Under the pieces are notes generated by a model, which ran no database searches, was not told where the DNA came from, and saw only the letters and a list, made by a program, of their open reading frames with translations. From contig CM048847.1 of the NCBI GenBank assembly GCA_026545225.1, forward strand, positions 5,084,001 through 5,148,000: a stretch of DNA of 64,000 nt, read 5' to 3'. The position numbers and the translations under genes were made by a program. Every line of letters starts with the position of its first letter. Position 1 is the stretch's first letter. Below, piece after piece: positions 1 through 11,200 of this stretch. Origin of the DNA: Cornus controversa (taxonomy: Eukaryota; Streptophyta; Magnoliopsida; Cornales; Cornaceae).

Positions 1-753
1 TCCTCAATCTCTGTTCTCCTCTTTCTCTCTCTAGAAATCCCTTTTTCTTTTCATTCTCTCGGCTTCTTCTTCCAAGCTCTCTCTCTCTCTCAGTTTCTTT
101 TTTTCACTAAAACTAGTGAGATTCTCTCACTAAATCAAGTTTCTCACTCTAGAAATCTTCTCTTCATCCTCTCCGTTTCTCTTTCTTCTCTTTTCTTTTC
201 TTTTCTTTCTCTTTTCTCTTTTCTCTCTCTTCTTTTCATTCTCTCAGCCGACCCACTCTTCTCCTCTTCTTATCCTAAAGCAAAAAGAAATATCTTCCAA
301 CTTTTCTTACCTCTCTTGTGAACCACAAGACTTCCCCGAATTACTCTCCTCCACTCATACATACATACGTGTATATATATATATATATGTAATCCATAAA
401 ATCATCTAACCCCCCCCCCCACATGTGTACACTTATAAGTATATACACCACTACATGTACATACTTCTACATGCATACATTTATTATACACAATGCACCC
501 TCATATATTTATAATTAAACATAAATATATCTATTTAATATATATATATATACATCTCCATATATATATATATAAATCCTCCACACACCATAATTCCACA
601 TATGAAACTCTCTCTCCATCTCTATATATATATATAATTCCATATATATATATATATATATATATTCGCACTTTCGAAGTCAATTTATTCGAAAAAAATT
701 AATCCGGTCCAAAAAAAAAATTTGGAACCGGTCAAAATAACCCGGTCCTTACA
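1..753 (-). mobile_element. Family A LTR, innermost nested copy (partial)
   Basis: This is the 5' part (in element sense, minus strand) of a family A LTR. It begins in the CT-rich tract (about 1-250), passes through (TA)n/(AT)n microsatellites (about 365-665) and ends with the family terminus ccggtccttaca at 753, which reads TGTAAGGACCGG on the minus strand. The next base starts the middle of a different A LTR (aligned with about 37321 of the solo copy), so this copy is inserted inside another LTR. The right target duplication would be atata (754-758). The left end lies outside the window, so solo LTR versus complete element cannot be decided. Confidence 0.75.
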
Positions 754-1020
754 ATATAAGTACATAGCATGCATTTCCCTCTACATAAACCCACATATAA
801 CCACGTATGCGTCATTTCCCTCCTATACATGCAATATGGATGCATATATATATACAGCATAGTACATTCATGCTTCAACCCATGCTTATGAATACTAAAA
901 AGAAGTATTTGGCATGCTTTTCATCACTTCCCAACACATATAGCACATATACGTTCACAAACTTGCATAACAACTCATATATGCAAACAGCTTCAACTTA
1001 GCACATTTTTATCATGCTAT

Positions 1021-1320
1021 AACCAATGCATGCGTTCAATATATATATATATGAAGTTAGCACGCATCTCACATTCACAGTCCCACATATAAACACATAT
1101 ATGTCCAAATACTTGCATAACACCTTACATATGCAAACAATTCCAACTTAGCATATTTTTATCATGCTATAACCAATGCATGCGTTCAATATATATATAT
1201 ATGAAGTTAGCACGCATCTCACATTCACAGTCCCACATATAAACACATATATGTCCAAATACTTGCATAACACCTTACATATGCAAACAATTCCAACTTA
1301 GCATATTTTTATCATGCTAT
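1021..1320. repeat. Perfect 2 x 150 bp tandem duplication inside an LTR
   Basis: Positions 1021-1170 and 1171-1320 are identical over 150 bases by direct reading. A third, diverging start (aaccaatgca) follows at 1321. The unit contains an (AT)n run and the aacttagca / atgctat words typical of the A LTR. The other A LTR copies here have only one unit, so the duplication is private to this copy and recent. Confidence 0.9.
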
Positions 1321-1799
1321 AACCAATGCATATATTTTCTATAAACAGATAGCATGCATTTCATTCACGTAACCCTACATGTAAACACGTACATGTCAAA
1401 TCATGCATATAAATCACATATGCACTTACACTAGCATAAATATAGTCATGCTCTCATTCAATGCATGTATTCATTACAAGTAGCTAACATGCATTCCAGT
1501 CACAGTATATATATACACATATATATATTACATCACCCACATATGTATCAAGAACATATAAAACACTTAGCACATTTCATGCTTTTCAAATGCTCACCAA
1601 AAGTTATATTCAACTTAGTATGCATTTCGACCACTGCAACCATACATATATATAATCACATACATATATATATACTTCCTGAACACCATGCATAAGAACT
1701 ACATATGCATACAAGACAACACAGAGCTAAACAAGTATTATTTAGCATGCTTTACATAGACTTTAATCTATACATACATGCATATCACAATGCGAATAG

Positions 1800-1823
1800 G
1801 CGATAAATCTAACATGTTATCGC
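1800..1823. repeat. Conserved LTR hairpin, GCGATAA/TTATCGC arms
   Basis: A 7-bp perfect inverted repeat (GCGATAA ... TTATCGC) flanks a 10-base loop. The same hairpin recurs at the matching place in the other A LTRs (10428-10451 with one arm change, 38051-38074, and about 44866-44889 in the inverted copy). Function is unknown; position conservation is what is seen. Confidence 0.6.
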
Positions 1824-2021
1824 TTCCCAAACCCACACATACATATATATATACACACACGCATATGTATATCCTCTCACATCCCATGTATGTACCACAT
1901 TCCCTATACACATATATATATATAAGCGCCTACATATATATGCATATACACATACCACATATGGTTAAATTAAGACATATGTAAATTTCTCAAAGTACGT
2001 AAAAGATATGTACGAGATAGA

Positions 2022-2039
2022 GGCAAGAATCAACTTGCC
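2022..2039. repeat. Conserved LTR hairpin GGCAAG-AATCAA-CTTGCC
   Basis: A 6-bp perfect stem with a 6-base loop. It recurs at 3862-3879, 10646-10663, 38270-38287 and, inverted, 44645-44662, always at the border between the AT-rich part and the variable GC-rich middle of the A LTR. It marks a module boundary; a regulatory role is only conjecture. Confidence 0.65.
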
Positions 2040-3756
2040 TTAGGTCCCGCTCTCAGCCGGTCCGTGCCTGCAAATCGGCCTCTACCAAGTCCGGTCCAGT
2101 TCCGTGTCCAAGTCCACACGACAATCCTCTGAACCATTTCCTTGCCCTTTCTAATTTCCGGTCCAACCCAAACCACGAGCCATAACATCCTGTTATGCAA
2201 GACCCTCAAGCCAACACCAAGGCCGGCATCCTCAAACCATCCAATCGAAGCTCCAAGCTTCGGCACTATTGTCGACTCCAAAGCCGAGCTCATTGACCAC
2301 CGTTGTCAACCTCCAGTTATACCCCCTTTTCCGGTCACCGTGAATAGACCCAGCATGAACTGAGACCACCAACAATTTAAACTCCAAAATCAAGCCACCA
2401 AGGCCGAGCCTCCACTAGCCACTGCTGCAATCTTACGGCTGCAACACCCAAACTAGCCGAAGCCAAACACCAATCGCCACCCCCATGGAAAACCCACCGG
2501 AAGCCGCCTATTTCCACCATTTTTAGACCAATCAAATACGACCCAACAACCTATCTTAGCTGAGCCAAACAGCCTCTACGGTACCACTATGTGCACCCTC
2601 AAACAGTCCACAAATAAGCCCCAAAACGGCCGCCAAAAGGATTTAAAACTTGAACCCGTGAACACCCAAACCTCACCGTGAACCCACAAACGTGAGTCGC
2701 TAGTTCCGGCCACCTTGCCATGACCATTCAACAACCCGCCGAGAACCGCCGTCGGCACCATCTCCATCATCAAACAACCACCCAAAATCCAACTGGTACA
2801 ACCCCAAAAGAATCGGACCCAAATACAACCCCAATCAAGCCGTATCAACCTCACCAGCAAGGAACCCATCTCCGGCCACCACCATGGTCGGAATCACTCC
2901 ACCCAAGTCCACAAAACCGAGCACCACCAGCCCGAACCGAAGCCCCGTCAACACCCCAGTCAAACCACCCGAAAACCCAGCCAGGAGAGTCGCGCACAAC
3001 CCAACCAGCAAGGGCCCAGCCCGTGACCGTCGGCCACCATGGCCGTCTGACAGCCAGCCGGGAGCCATAGTCGGCGCCACCGTTGGTCGAATCCTCCACC
3101 GGACCAGCCGAAGCTCCACCGCGAATGACGCCCCTTCGCGAACGGCTCGGCTGCGAACACCCCCCACTCGCGGCCAGCAACCTGCAACCAGCCGCGCCGT
3201 CGCCGTCGCCGTCAGCCCTGGCGCCCAGGCGAAGCTGGTCGGCCATCGCCGTCGGCGCCTCTCTCTCTATCCCCGATCTCTCCTTCTCGGGTTCTCTTTC
3301 TCTCTCCCCGATTCTCTCTCTTCCTCTTCTTTTCTTTTCTTTTCTTTTTCTTCCTTTTTCCTTTTCTTTTTCCCTCTTTTTTCTTTTTCTTTCTTCTTTT
3401 CTCCTTGGTCAGCCGACCACCCACTCCTTATCTTCTTTTCTTATCCTCCTCCACACAATTATATATCTATATATTATTTATATATATACATAACATATGC
3501 ACATATACTTGTAATCTTGCATGTGCACCCACACTCCTTCATAATTGCATAAAAGTCCACCACATATTTATAATTAAATATAAATATAGGTACTATGTAT
3601 ATATATATATATATATATACACACACATATACACACACCTTCCACTTGTATGGAAACATAAATGTCCACACCCTTTCCGGAATTTAAATAAATCCGAAAA
3701 AAATCAATCCGGCCCAAAAATCATCCGGGACCGGTCAAAATATCTCGGTCCTTACA

Positions 3757-5481
3757 TATATATAAATGCCTACATATATATGTATATACACATACCACAT
3801 ATGATTAAATTGAGACATATGTAAATTACTCAACATACATAAAATATCTGTATGAGATAGAGGCAAGAATCAACTTGCCTTAAGTCCTGCTCTCGATCGG
3901 TCCGTGCCTGCCAATCGGCCTCTACCAAGTCCGGCCTAGTTCCGTGTCCAAGTCACCCACGAACTCGCTTTCGTTCCTTCTCTTTTTGTTTCCATGCTTG
4001 GTCCAACCTATGGTCAAAGCCCATACGATCAATCCCACACCGTCCAACCACCGTGAACTACCATCTCCCTCACCAACCGTGAGGAAAGTCCAGCCAAATC
4101 ATAACCTGCTGTGAATCCCTCTCATTCGGATACCCAAAACAACCCACAACCCGAGTTGCCAACCTACCGCCAAACAATTTCAAACCGGCAGTCAATGCCA
4201 CCCTGTTCAACCATCAACCACCCAAACAAATCGGATGAATCATCCAAACGAGTCATCATTATCCGAAACAATGGAACCCATAAACCAGCCCCATCTGTTG
4301 AAGCAACGCTAAAAGCCCCAAATTTGAATCCAATTGATTCACAATACCAGGCACCTAAAAGCCGAACCTCTAGCTGCCCTTACAACCGAACCCAGCAACC
4401 CAAACCACAGCCACCACAGGTTATCCACTCAACCACTGAACCCACCGTGCTCAACCCAAAGTCGGAAAAACACCACCTGCTGCCATGGACTCATCAAACC
4501 GTGGCTAGCCCATGAAGACTAGCCAAACTCAACTCAAAATCAACCTCACCAGCAAGGAACCCACCTCCGACCACCACCATGGTCGGAATCACTCCACCCA
4601 AGTCCACAAAACTGAGCACCACCAGCCCGAACTGAAGCCCCGTCAACACCCCGGTCGAACCACCCGAAAACCCATCCGACCCAAACCAAGAAGGACCTCA
4701 GCCGAACCCAGCTGCAACAGCCGAGACTACCACTGCCGACAGACCATCGCGAGCCGCCGTCACCGGCCCACCGCCAGCGAGCCCACGCCGTCACCAGCAC
4801 TCGCCGAAACCAACAAGTTCCAGCCGCGAAACCCCCACCATGCTCACCTGCAACCACCGCCGTCAGCCGCTGCCGGAGATCGCCGTCGCCCAGGCGAAGC
4901 CCGCCGTGAGCGCCGCCAGCCGATCTCGCCTTCGGCCTCTCTCTCTCTCTCCTTCGGCTTCTCTCGGTTTCTCCCGATTCTCTCTCTTCTCTTCCTTTAC
5001 TTTTTCTTTTTCTCTTTCTCTTTCTTTTCTTTTTCTTTCTTTCTTCTTTTCTTCTTTTCCCCTTCCCAGCCGAGACCACACTTGGTCTCTTTCTTTTCTT
5101 TATTTTGGTCCACATCTTTTGCCTACTTATCCTCCTCCACACAAATATATATATATATATATATATATTATTTATATATATATACATAATATCACACAAT
5201 ACATGTATTCACATGTATTTTCCCACACTTACCTACATAAATATATAGGCCCCTCTATACTTGTCTATAATTACATATAGACCCACCATGTGCAGATATA
5301 TATATATTCCCATATATATATATATATATCTATATCCTCTAACTTCATATAAATATATATATAATTCCATATATATATATATATATATTTATAACATATT
5401 TTCAAATTTTTATTTATTCGAAAAAAAATCGGTCCAGTCCAAAATCACCCGGAACCGGTCAAAATTATTCCGGTCCTTACA
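3757..5481 (-). mobile_element. 3' LTR of outer family A element (interrupted)
   Basis: This matches 10545-12253 (the 5' LTR of the same element) almost base for base, including the GC-rich middle (3900-4910), CT-rich tract (4940-5075) and AT microsatellites. I count roughly 17 substitutions over about 1.7 kb (about 1%), mostly transitions. It ends in cggtccttaca at 5481 and is followed directly by a polypurine tract, so it is the 3' LTR of a minus-strand element. Its remaining part lies left of the nested insertions and outside the window. Confidence 0.85.
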
Positions 5482-5498
5482 ACCTCCCCTCCTTCAAG
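5482..5498 (-). other. Polypurine tract of family A element
   Basis: On the minus strand this reads CTTGAAGGAGGGGAGGT immediately before the LTR start TGTAAGGACC. That is the expected place and composition of the plus-strand primer of a Ty3-type element. The adjoining motif TTTCGAGGACGAAATTC is shared (one change) with family B at 54463-54490, which links the two families. Confidence 0.85.
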
Positions 5499-7089
5499 GA
5501 ATTTCGTCCTCGAAATTAGCATAGTCATGGTCCTTCCAAAACTAATCCATACATGACGTCATTCTCGCCAACGATCGTCACTTTCCCTTTCCACGTACCC
5601 TAGGCGCTACACTTGCCACACCTAACTGATAACCCTCAAGTCTTGCACAACAGTGCATCTCGACTGCCGTAAGGCAATAGAACCACTTCCGTGACATGGC
5701 TGAGTGACTCCTAAGCCCATGTACGGTTCACTCACGAAACCCTCCGAAGCACTTGCTTCGTAGAATCCATAGTCTCTACCTCAAGACCTATCCAGTCTGT
5801 CACTATCTCTAGTCTTAGGCAACACCTTCAACTAACCATTCCAATCACTCACAGTGATACATCCCCTATAATCCGGGATCATCAATACTCAAAGTCATTC
5901 TTTTATTATCAGACATGACTTTCAATCTCTGGCACACCATTCCCGGGCTTAGTCCAATATCCTGGGTATCATCACAACACAAACCACGTCAATCTAGTGC
6001 ACATCACAAGCGCACTCACCAGCAAGGCACATAACAGTGTACTTGCCGAAGCAAGCCACATAATCCTGCCCAGTCTCATAGACTACAACCCACTGGAATC
6101 CAATGCCAAGTTCAGGATCTCACTTCCCACTGATTTCACAATCTCATTATTCAAGAGGAGAAACATTTACCCTTTTTCATCCTCCCACCAAGGAGCCAGT
6201 TGACAATTAGAGAGAATTCCTTTTATATCAGCACTTCACTTTAGACAACCCTTACCAATGAAAGTTTGAGGTCACCTACAGTAGCCAAACAGCAGCCATA
6301 CAGTGGCCGCAGCCCACTGCGTCTACACGTCCACTGCGTCCACCTCTCCCCTTCACGGTAAGAAATTATCCTCACTTCAGATACCATATGTCAGGATCCT
6401 CGTCCACTATCAACCCATCCTTCTCTTAACATCATATCCACACTATGATCTAACTGCGTCTATCATGCGCATATCACAGTACACCACTGAGGTCAAGGCA
6501 CATAAGGAGTGCACTTGTCAAAACAAATCATCCAGTCCTGTCCATTTTTTTTGTGGACTACCTTCCATTCCTTTCCAGCATCTCACTTGAGACTCCAAGA
6601 TCCTGACTGCTTCATCTAGGACCCCACAAATCCTTCCATGCATCACTACTGCATTAATCAGCATCTAAGCATTACGATGCATCGCCAATGCATCGTCAAA
6701 GTCATCACACGTCCACTGACTCAAAGAATTAGATCAATTCTGAGTCCCCATCGTTGTACAATGATTGCAACGCAAATCTGAATCACCAAACTCTTGGTTT
6801 GGGAAACTATAAGGTAAATCACACCTTTCTCAACAATTCCAGACTTATACTCTCAAAGCCTATCACTACATGTCTATTTCAACATCATAGTCCACTTGGT
6901 TTCAAACCTCTACCCAGGTTTACCAATTCTCAAAACCAGAATTCCTAGGTGACTACATGTCACTACCGGTCATGCAACGCAAAATGAAACGCTAAAGTGC
7001 AATGCTCAGTTACATGAATCATATATACCACATAGCATATAACACACAACATGCTAATCAAATAAACACATACCATGCATGATATGAAA

Positions 7090-7193
7090 TATAATGCATA
7101 AATCAAAACCCTAGCCCTCGGGCTAATACTAGGAAAATACCCCTGACCATACACGGTCCTGGTACCTCCTCTGCCTGAGCAAGTGTAAAACAC
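7090..7193 (-). pseudogene. Fossil of gag-protease junction
   Basis: On the minus strand the stretch ...gtcaggggtattttcctag... aligns with family B at 57815-57905, where the frame enters the protease. The shared words are gtc(a/c)g(a/g)ggtat, ctagggtttt and, upstream, the gcctga(g/a)caag(t/a)gtaaaa block. Similarity is about 70% by eye, with frame breaks, and it stops just before the place where B has its DSG active site. It shows that family A descends from a coding Ty3 element of the same group and lost its proteins. Confidence 0.6.
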
Positions 7194-7785
7194 GACCCAG
7201 TCCCCCTAGTACACACACATACTAGAACACAAGATCTAGAGTGGTTCAAACCAACCTACTCTCTTCCTCTGTACTCATTGGTAAACACCTACCAATCTAT
7301 CCACATCTGTAGTCGAAAGTAGCAACCTTGACTATCAATACCAACCACTTTCAGTGACATATCCCTACCATTGGGAATTCTTTATCTGTCGTCATCCAGA
7401 TGAAACAACTCAACGTCTACAAGAGCCAGCGTATTGTAAGAGGAACGCTAATCCAAGAAAAATGTCTGATCAGGCCACTTTTCCCAGTTAGCCCAACCCC
7501 GGCAATAGCCTTCCTTGTATCCCATCTCAATCTCAATTGTCAATCCCGGCAAAACACTTACCAAAAACACATCATAAGTCCCTAAGTATTTCTAAGGACT
7601 TAAACACTCGCAAACTTCCTTTGCGGTATCTCTTCATTGCCCACTAATGAGACTTAATCACCAAGCCAACATCAAAACTCAACCAACTCTGGGAGTTTTC
7701 GCCAATCGAAACCCGTTTCACACACCAACACTTTGATCCTTCATTTGGATTGCTCACACCGAGCAAGTCATTCCACTACCGTCCA

Positions 7786-8081
7786 TAGGTAATTCAAACC
7801 TATCGTCTAGACAACTATCAACCATTGCCTATCCCCAGACCAACATGTGATTTGACCATTAGTCCTTAGGTATTCGAACCTACGACTTTGATACCCTAGG
7901 TTTTCAAACCTAATGCTTTAACAGCAATCCAGAGTTCCTCAAATCCACAACGCTTATCCGTCGCCCCTAGGTATTCCAACCTAGTGCTCTTATAGCATTC
8001 TGCTATTTGGTACATAATCCAACCTTTTCAACCATACACATGAGATGTCCATCACCCGTCGTCCCTAGGTATTCCAACCTA
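7786..8081 (-). repeat. Leader array of TAGGT-ATTC-ACCTA hairpins
   Basis: Five short inverted repeats of the type taggtattcnaaccta lie at 7786-7802, 7867-7882, 7897-7912, 7968-7983 and 8066-8081, just downstream (element sense) of the primer-binding site. The last two sit in a 98-bp repeat unit that also carries a PBS-like word. Family B has a decayed single version next to its own PBS (about 59343-59360). This is the 5' leader of the element RNA; a packaging or dimerisation role is possible but not shown. Confidence 0.6.
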
Positions 8082-8083
8082 GT

Positions 8084-8095
8084 GCTCTGATACCA
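8084..8095 (-). other. Second primer-binding site (tRNA-iMet type)
   Basis: On the minus strand this reads TGGTATCAGAGC, complementary to the 3' end of plant initiator-methionine tRNA. It is an extra copy 106 bp inside the PBS that adjoins the actual 5' LTR, and it has its own 3-base spacer (ttc) and LTR-like stub (8099-8189). A third, degenerate copy (gctcttatagca) lies at 7986-7997. Confidence 0.75.
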
Positions 8096-8098
8096 TTC

Positions 8099-8189
8099 TG
8101 TAACGCCCCGATCCCCGACTCCCGGGAAACCGGAGGTTAACCCGCCCATTAATCCCAATGGACCCTTTTGACCCTTTATAAAGTATCAT
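8099..8189 (-). mobile_element. Stub of a diverged LTR end between two PBS copies
   Basis: It starts tgtaacgccccgatccccga, resembling the family A LTR terminus (tgtcacgccccgattcccga) but clearly diverged. It runs about 90 bases into unrelated sequence before the second gctctgatacca. It appears to be the U5 end of a related LTR left behind by recombination or template switching in the leader. Confidence 0.6.
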
Positions 8190-8201
8190 GCTCTGATACC
8201 A
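8190..8201 (-). other. Primer-binding site of family A element (tRNA-iMet)
   Basis: On the minus strand this is TGGTATCAGAGC, separated by three bases (gga) from the 5' LTR end TGATA. It fixes the orientation of the element (minus) and identifies 8205-12253 as its 5' LTR. Confidence 0.9.
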
Positions 8202-8204
8202 TCC

Positions 8205-11200
8205 TATCACGCCCCAATTCCCGAGACCCAAAAACTGAGGTGTGAACCCCGTGAGATCACCCTCACGCTCTAGCCACCACCTGATCATGCAACCTCAATT
8301 TCCTATCATTTTCACGAAAATTGGGCATGACCCATTCTAAATAATCAGCTCCTGGTATGATATACCTGCTTTACAATTTATATGGACACTTCTGGGCACG
8401 TGTCCCCCTAGCATTTATATCTAAACAATAAAAATGGACACTTCTGGGCCCGTGTCCCCCCAATATTTCTACAACATGCATAAAATAATCATAAATATAC
8501 ATGCCTCAGTCCTTGAATGTCCGTATTAAATACATACATCACATGAATATAATACAATTGAAGGAACTGAATCTACATACTCGCTTTATACATTTAATCC
8601 AAATGTAAAGCGTCTATCTATCCACCATCCTGGACATGCACTAGATTCTAAAGGATCTAGATCCTACCTCTGCAACCGGTGCTGTCAGTCCCCTAACTAA
8701 CTCCAAAACCAGCAATACCTGCAAAACCTGGGAGGGGGTGAGCTCAAAGACCCAACAAGGTATGTAGAACCATACTATCACCGCTGTAGCAGGTCGATCC
8801 TCACATATTCCCAAAAAAATATACATATGCACTTAAATATATCACAATATTTAAGACCATGCCCCACCTAGCATGCATGAACCAATGATGTATGTGGCTA
8901 CTCTCGCACATATGAACATACAAAATCCACAACACATGATTTTAGAAATCATTTTCAACATGCTTGAAAGCAGTAAACATCCGGCATCAATATGTATATG
9001 GAACATATATATATATATCAACCTATTTACATAAACGATGTAAATCAATCATCACGTCTCCTACTCATCAAGTAGCACATCTCAAATGCAATAAAGATGC
9101 ATTTAAACCATATAACATGCTCAAAAGCAATAGATATCGAACACATATCACGTTCTGTCACAAACAACGCATATATAAGGATGCGTTAAACATAAAGCAT
9201 GCTTCACAATAGAAAATGCAAGCAGTTCCATCAACTCGTCTCACTCTCTCTCGGGTCCCACCCGACACCCAAACATGATTCTCAACCAACCATGTGACCG
9301 AGACACTTCCCACACAATTGCGAAATCCATCACCGAGTATTCTCTACTCCGAGGTGATTGAACCGCTGCCGAATCTGCCACCAAGTATTCTCTACTCCGA
9401 GGTGATCGGACCGCTTCAAAATATGTCACCGAGTATTCTCTACTCCGAGGTGATCGAACCATCACCGAGTATGCTCTACTCCGAGGTGATTAGATAAATT
9501 TTAGAATTTTGTCACCGAGTATTCTCTACTCCAAGGTGACTCAACCACTCCAACGCCCTCACCGAGTATTGACCTACTCTAGGCAATTCAACCACTCTTC
9601 CCCATCTCCTCACAACGGGCCCATATATGCATTTCAAACATATAATGATCAAGCATCTAAGAGTCATGCTAAACAATGCATAATTAAGTTATGAAAACAC
9701 TAAGCATGCATTTCACCTCCACAAGGCCACATATAACCACATATATGTCATTTCCCTCCTATACATGCAATATGAATGCATATATACATAGCATAATACT
9801 TTCATGCTTCAACTCATGCTTATGAATACTAAAAAGAAGTATTTAGCATGCTTTTCGTCACATTCCAACACATATAGCACATATGTGTTCAAATACTTGC
9901 ATAACACCTCACATATGCAAACAATTCCAACTTAGCATATTTTTATCATGCTATAACCAATGCATATATTTTTTATAAACAGATAGCATGCATTTCATTC
10001 ACGTAACCCTACATGTAAACACGTACATGTCAAATCATGCATATAAATCACATATGCACTTACACTAGCATAAATATAGTCATGCTCTCATTCAATGCAT
10101 GTATTCATTACAAGTAGCTAACATGCATTCCAATCACAATATATATACACATATATATATTACATCACCCACATATGTATCAAGAACATATAAAACACTT
10201 AGCACATTTCATGCTTTTCAAATGCTGGCCAAAAGTTATATTCAACTTAGCATGCATTTCTACCACTGCAACCATATATATATAATCACATACACATATA
10301 TACTTCTTGAACACCATGCATAAGAACCACATATGCATACAAGACAACACAGAGCTAAACAGGTATTATTTAGCATGCTTTCCATAGACTTTAATCTATA
10401 CATACATGCATATCACAATGCAATTAGGCGATTAATCTAACATGTTATCGCTTCCCAAACCCGCACATACATATATATACACACACGCATATGTATATCC
10501 TCTCACATCCCATGTATGTACCACATTCCCTATACACATATATATATAAACGCCTACATATATATGTATATACACATACCACATATGATTAAATTGAGAC
10601 ATATGTAAATTACTCAACATACATAAAATATCTGTATGAGATAGAGGCAAGAATCAACTTGCCTTAAGTCCTGCTCTCGATCGGTCCGTGCCTGCCAATC
10701 GGCCTCTACCAAGTCCGGCCTAGTTCCGTGTCCAAGTCACCCACGAACTCGCTTTCGTTCCTTCTCTTTTTGTTTCCATGCTTGGTCCAACCTATGGTCA
10801 AAGCCCATACGATCAATCCCACACCGTCCAACCACCGTGAACTACCATCTCCCTCACCAACCGTGAGGAAAGTCCAGCCAAATCATAACCTGCTGTGAAT
10901 CCCTCTCGTTCGGATACCCAAAACAACCCACAACCCGAGTTGCCAACCTACCGCCAAACAATTTCAAACCGGCAGTCAACGCCACCCTGTTCAACCATCA
11001 ACCACCCAAACAAATCGGATGAATCATCCAAACGAGTCATCATTATCTGAAACAATGGAACCCATAAACCAGCCCCATCTGTTGAAGCAACGCTAAAAGC
11101 CCCAAATTTGAATCCAATTGATTCACAATACCAGGCACCTAAAAGCCGAACCTCTAGCTGCCCTTACAACCGAACCCAGCAACCCAAACCACAGCCACCA

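Larger units (their letters stand above)
754..3756 (-). mobile_element. Family A LTR, middle nested copy (partial)
   Basis: This LTR segment aligns with 37321-40131 of the complete solo LTR. It holds AT-rich tatata/catgca sequence (754-2000), the hairpin-bearing motif at 2022, a GC-rich proline-codon-like stretch (about 2040-3260), a CT-rich tract (about 3260-3410), AT microsatellites, and the terminus cggtccttaca at 3756. The sequence after 3756 resumes inside yet another A LTR, so this copy was inserted into the 3' LTR of the outer element; the right target duplication would be tatat (3757-3761). Its GC-rich middle matches the truncated copy at 43719-44660 rather than the outer element, which marks a subfamily. 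Open frames here are low-complexity and I do not call genes. Confidence 0.75.
5482..8204 (-). mobile_element. Internal region of family A element, non-coding
   Basis: About 2.7 kb lies between the PPT (5482) and the primer-binding site (8190). No open frame of useful length encodes gag, reverse transcriptase, RNase H or integrase on either strand; the longest frames are under 100 codons and unrecognisable. The only coding echo is a protease-start fossil (7090-7193). A weak internal repeat around 6025-6110 and 6495-6585 shares the words ggcacataa, cacttg and catc/aatcctg. An element with two complete priming signals and LTRs larger than its interior fits a non-autonomous derivative (LARD-like), inferred to have been moved by proteins of a relative. 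Confidence 0.8.

Noticed and set aside
2884-3552. 222-codon Pro/Ser/Thr-rich frame, and similar frames at 4111-5189 and 38612-39184
   Set aside because: These arise from GC-rich LTR middle sequence running into CT-rich and microsatellite tracts. They have no domain, are not conserved in frame between LTR copies, and overlap equally long frames on the other strand.
4546-5199. 217-codon Lys/Arg-rich minus-strand frame (also 11330-11977 and 39060-39728)
   Set aside because: The basic run is the antisense of the CTTTT-rich tract and the Tyr/Ile run is (TA)n. Low-complexity translation, not a protein.
9330-9590. CRISPR-like regular repeats
   Set aside because: Unequal spacers, degenerate palindromic units, location inside a plant LTR and no cas genes. 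This is a minisatellite.
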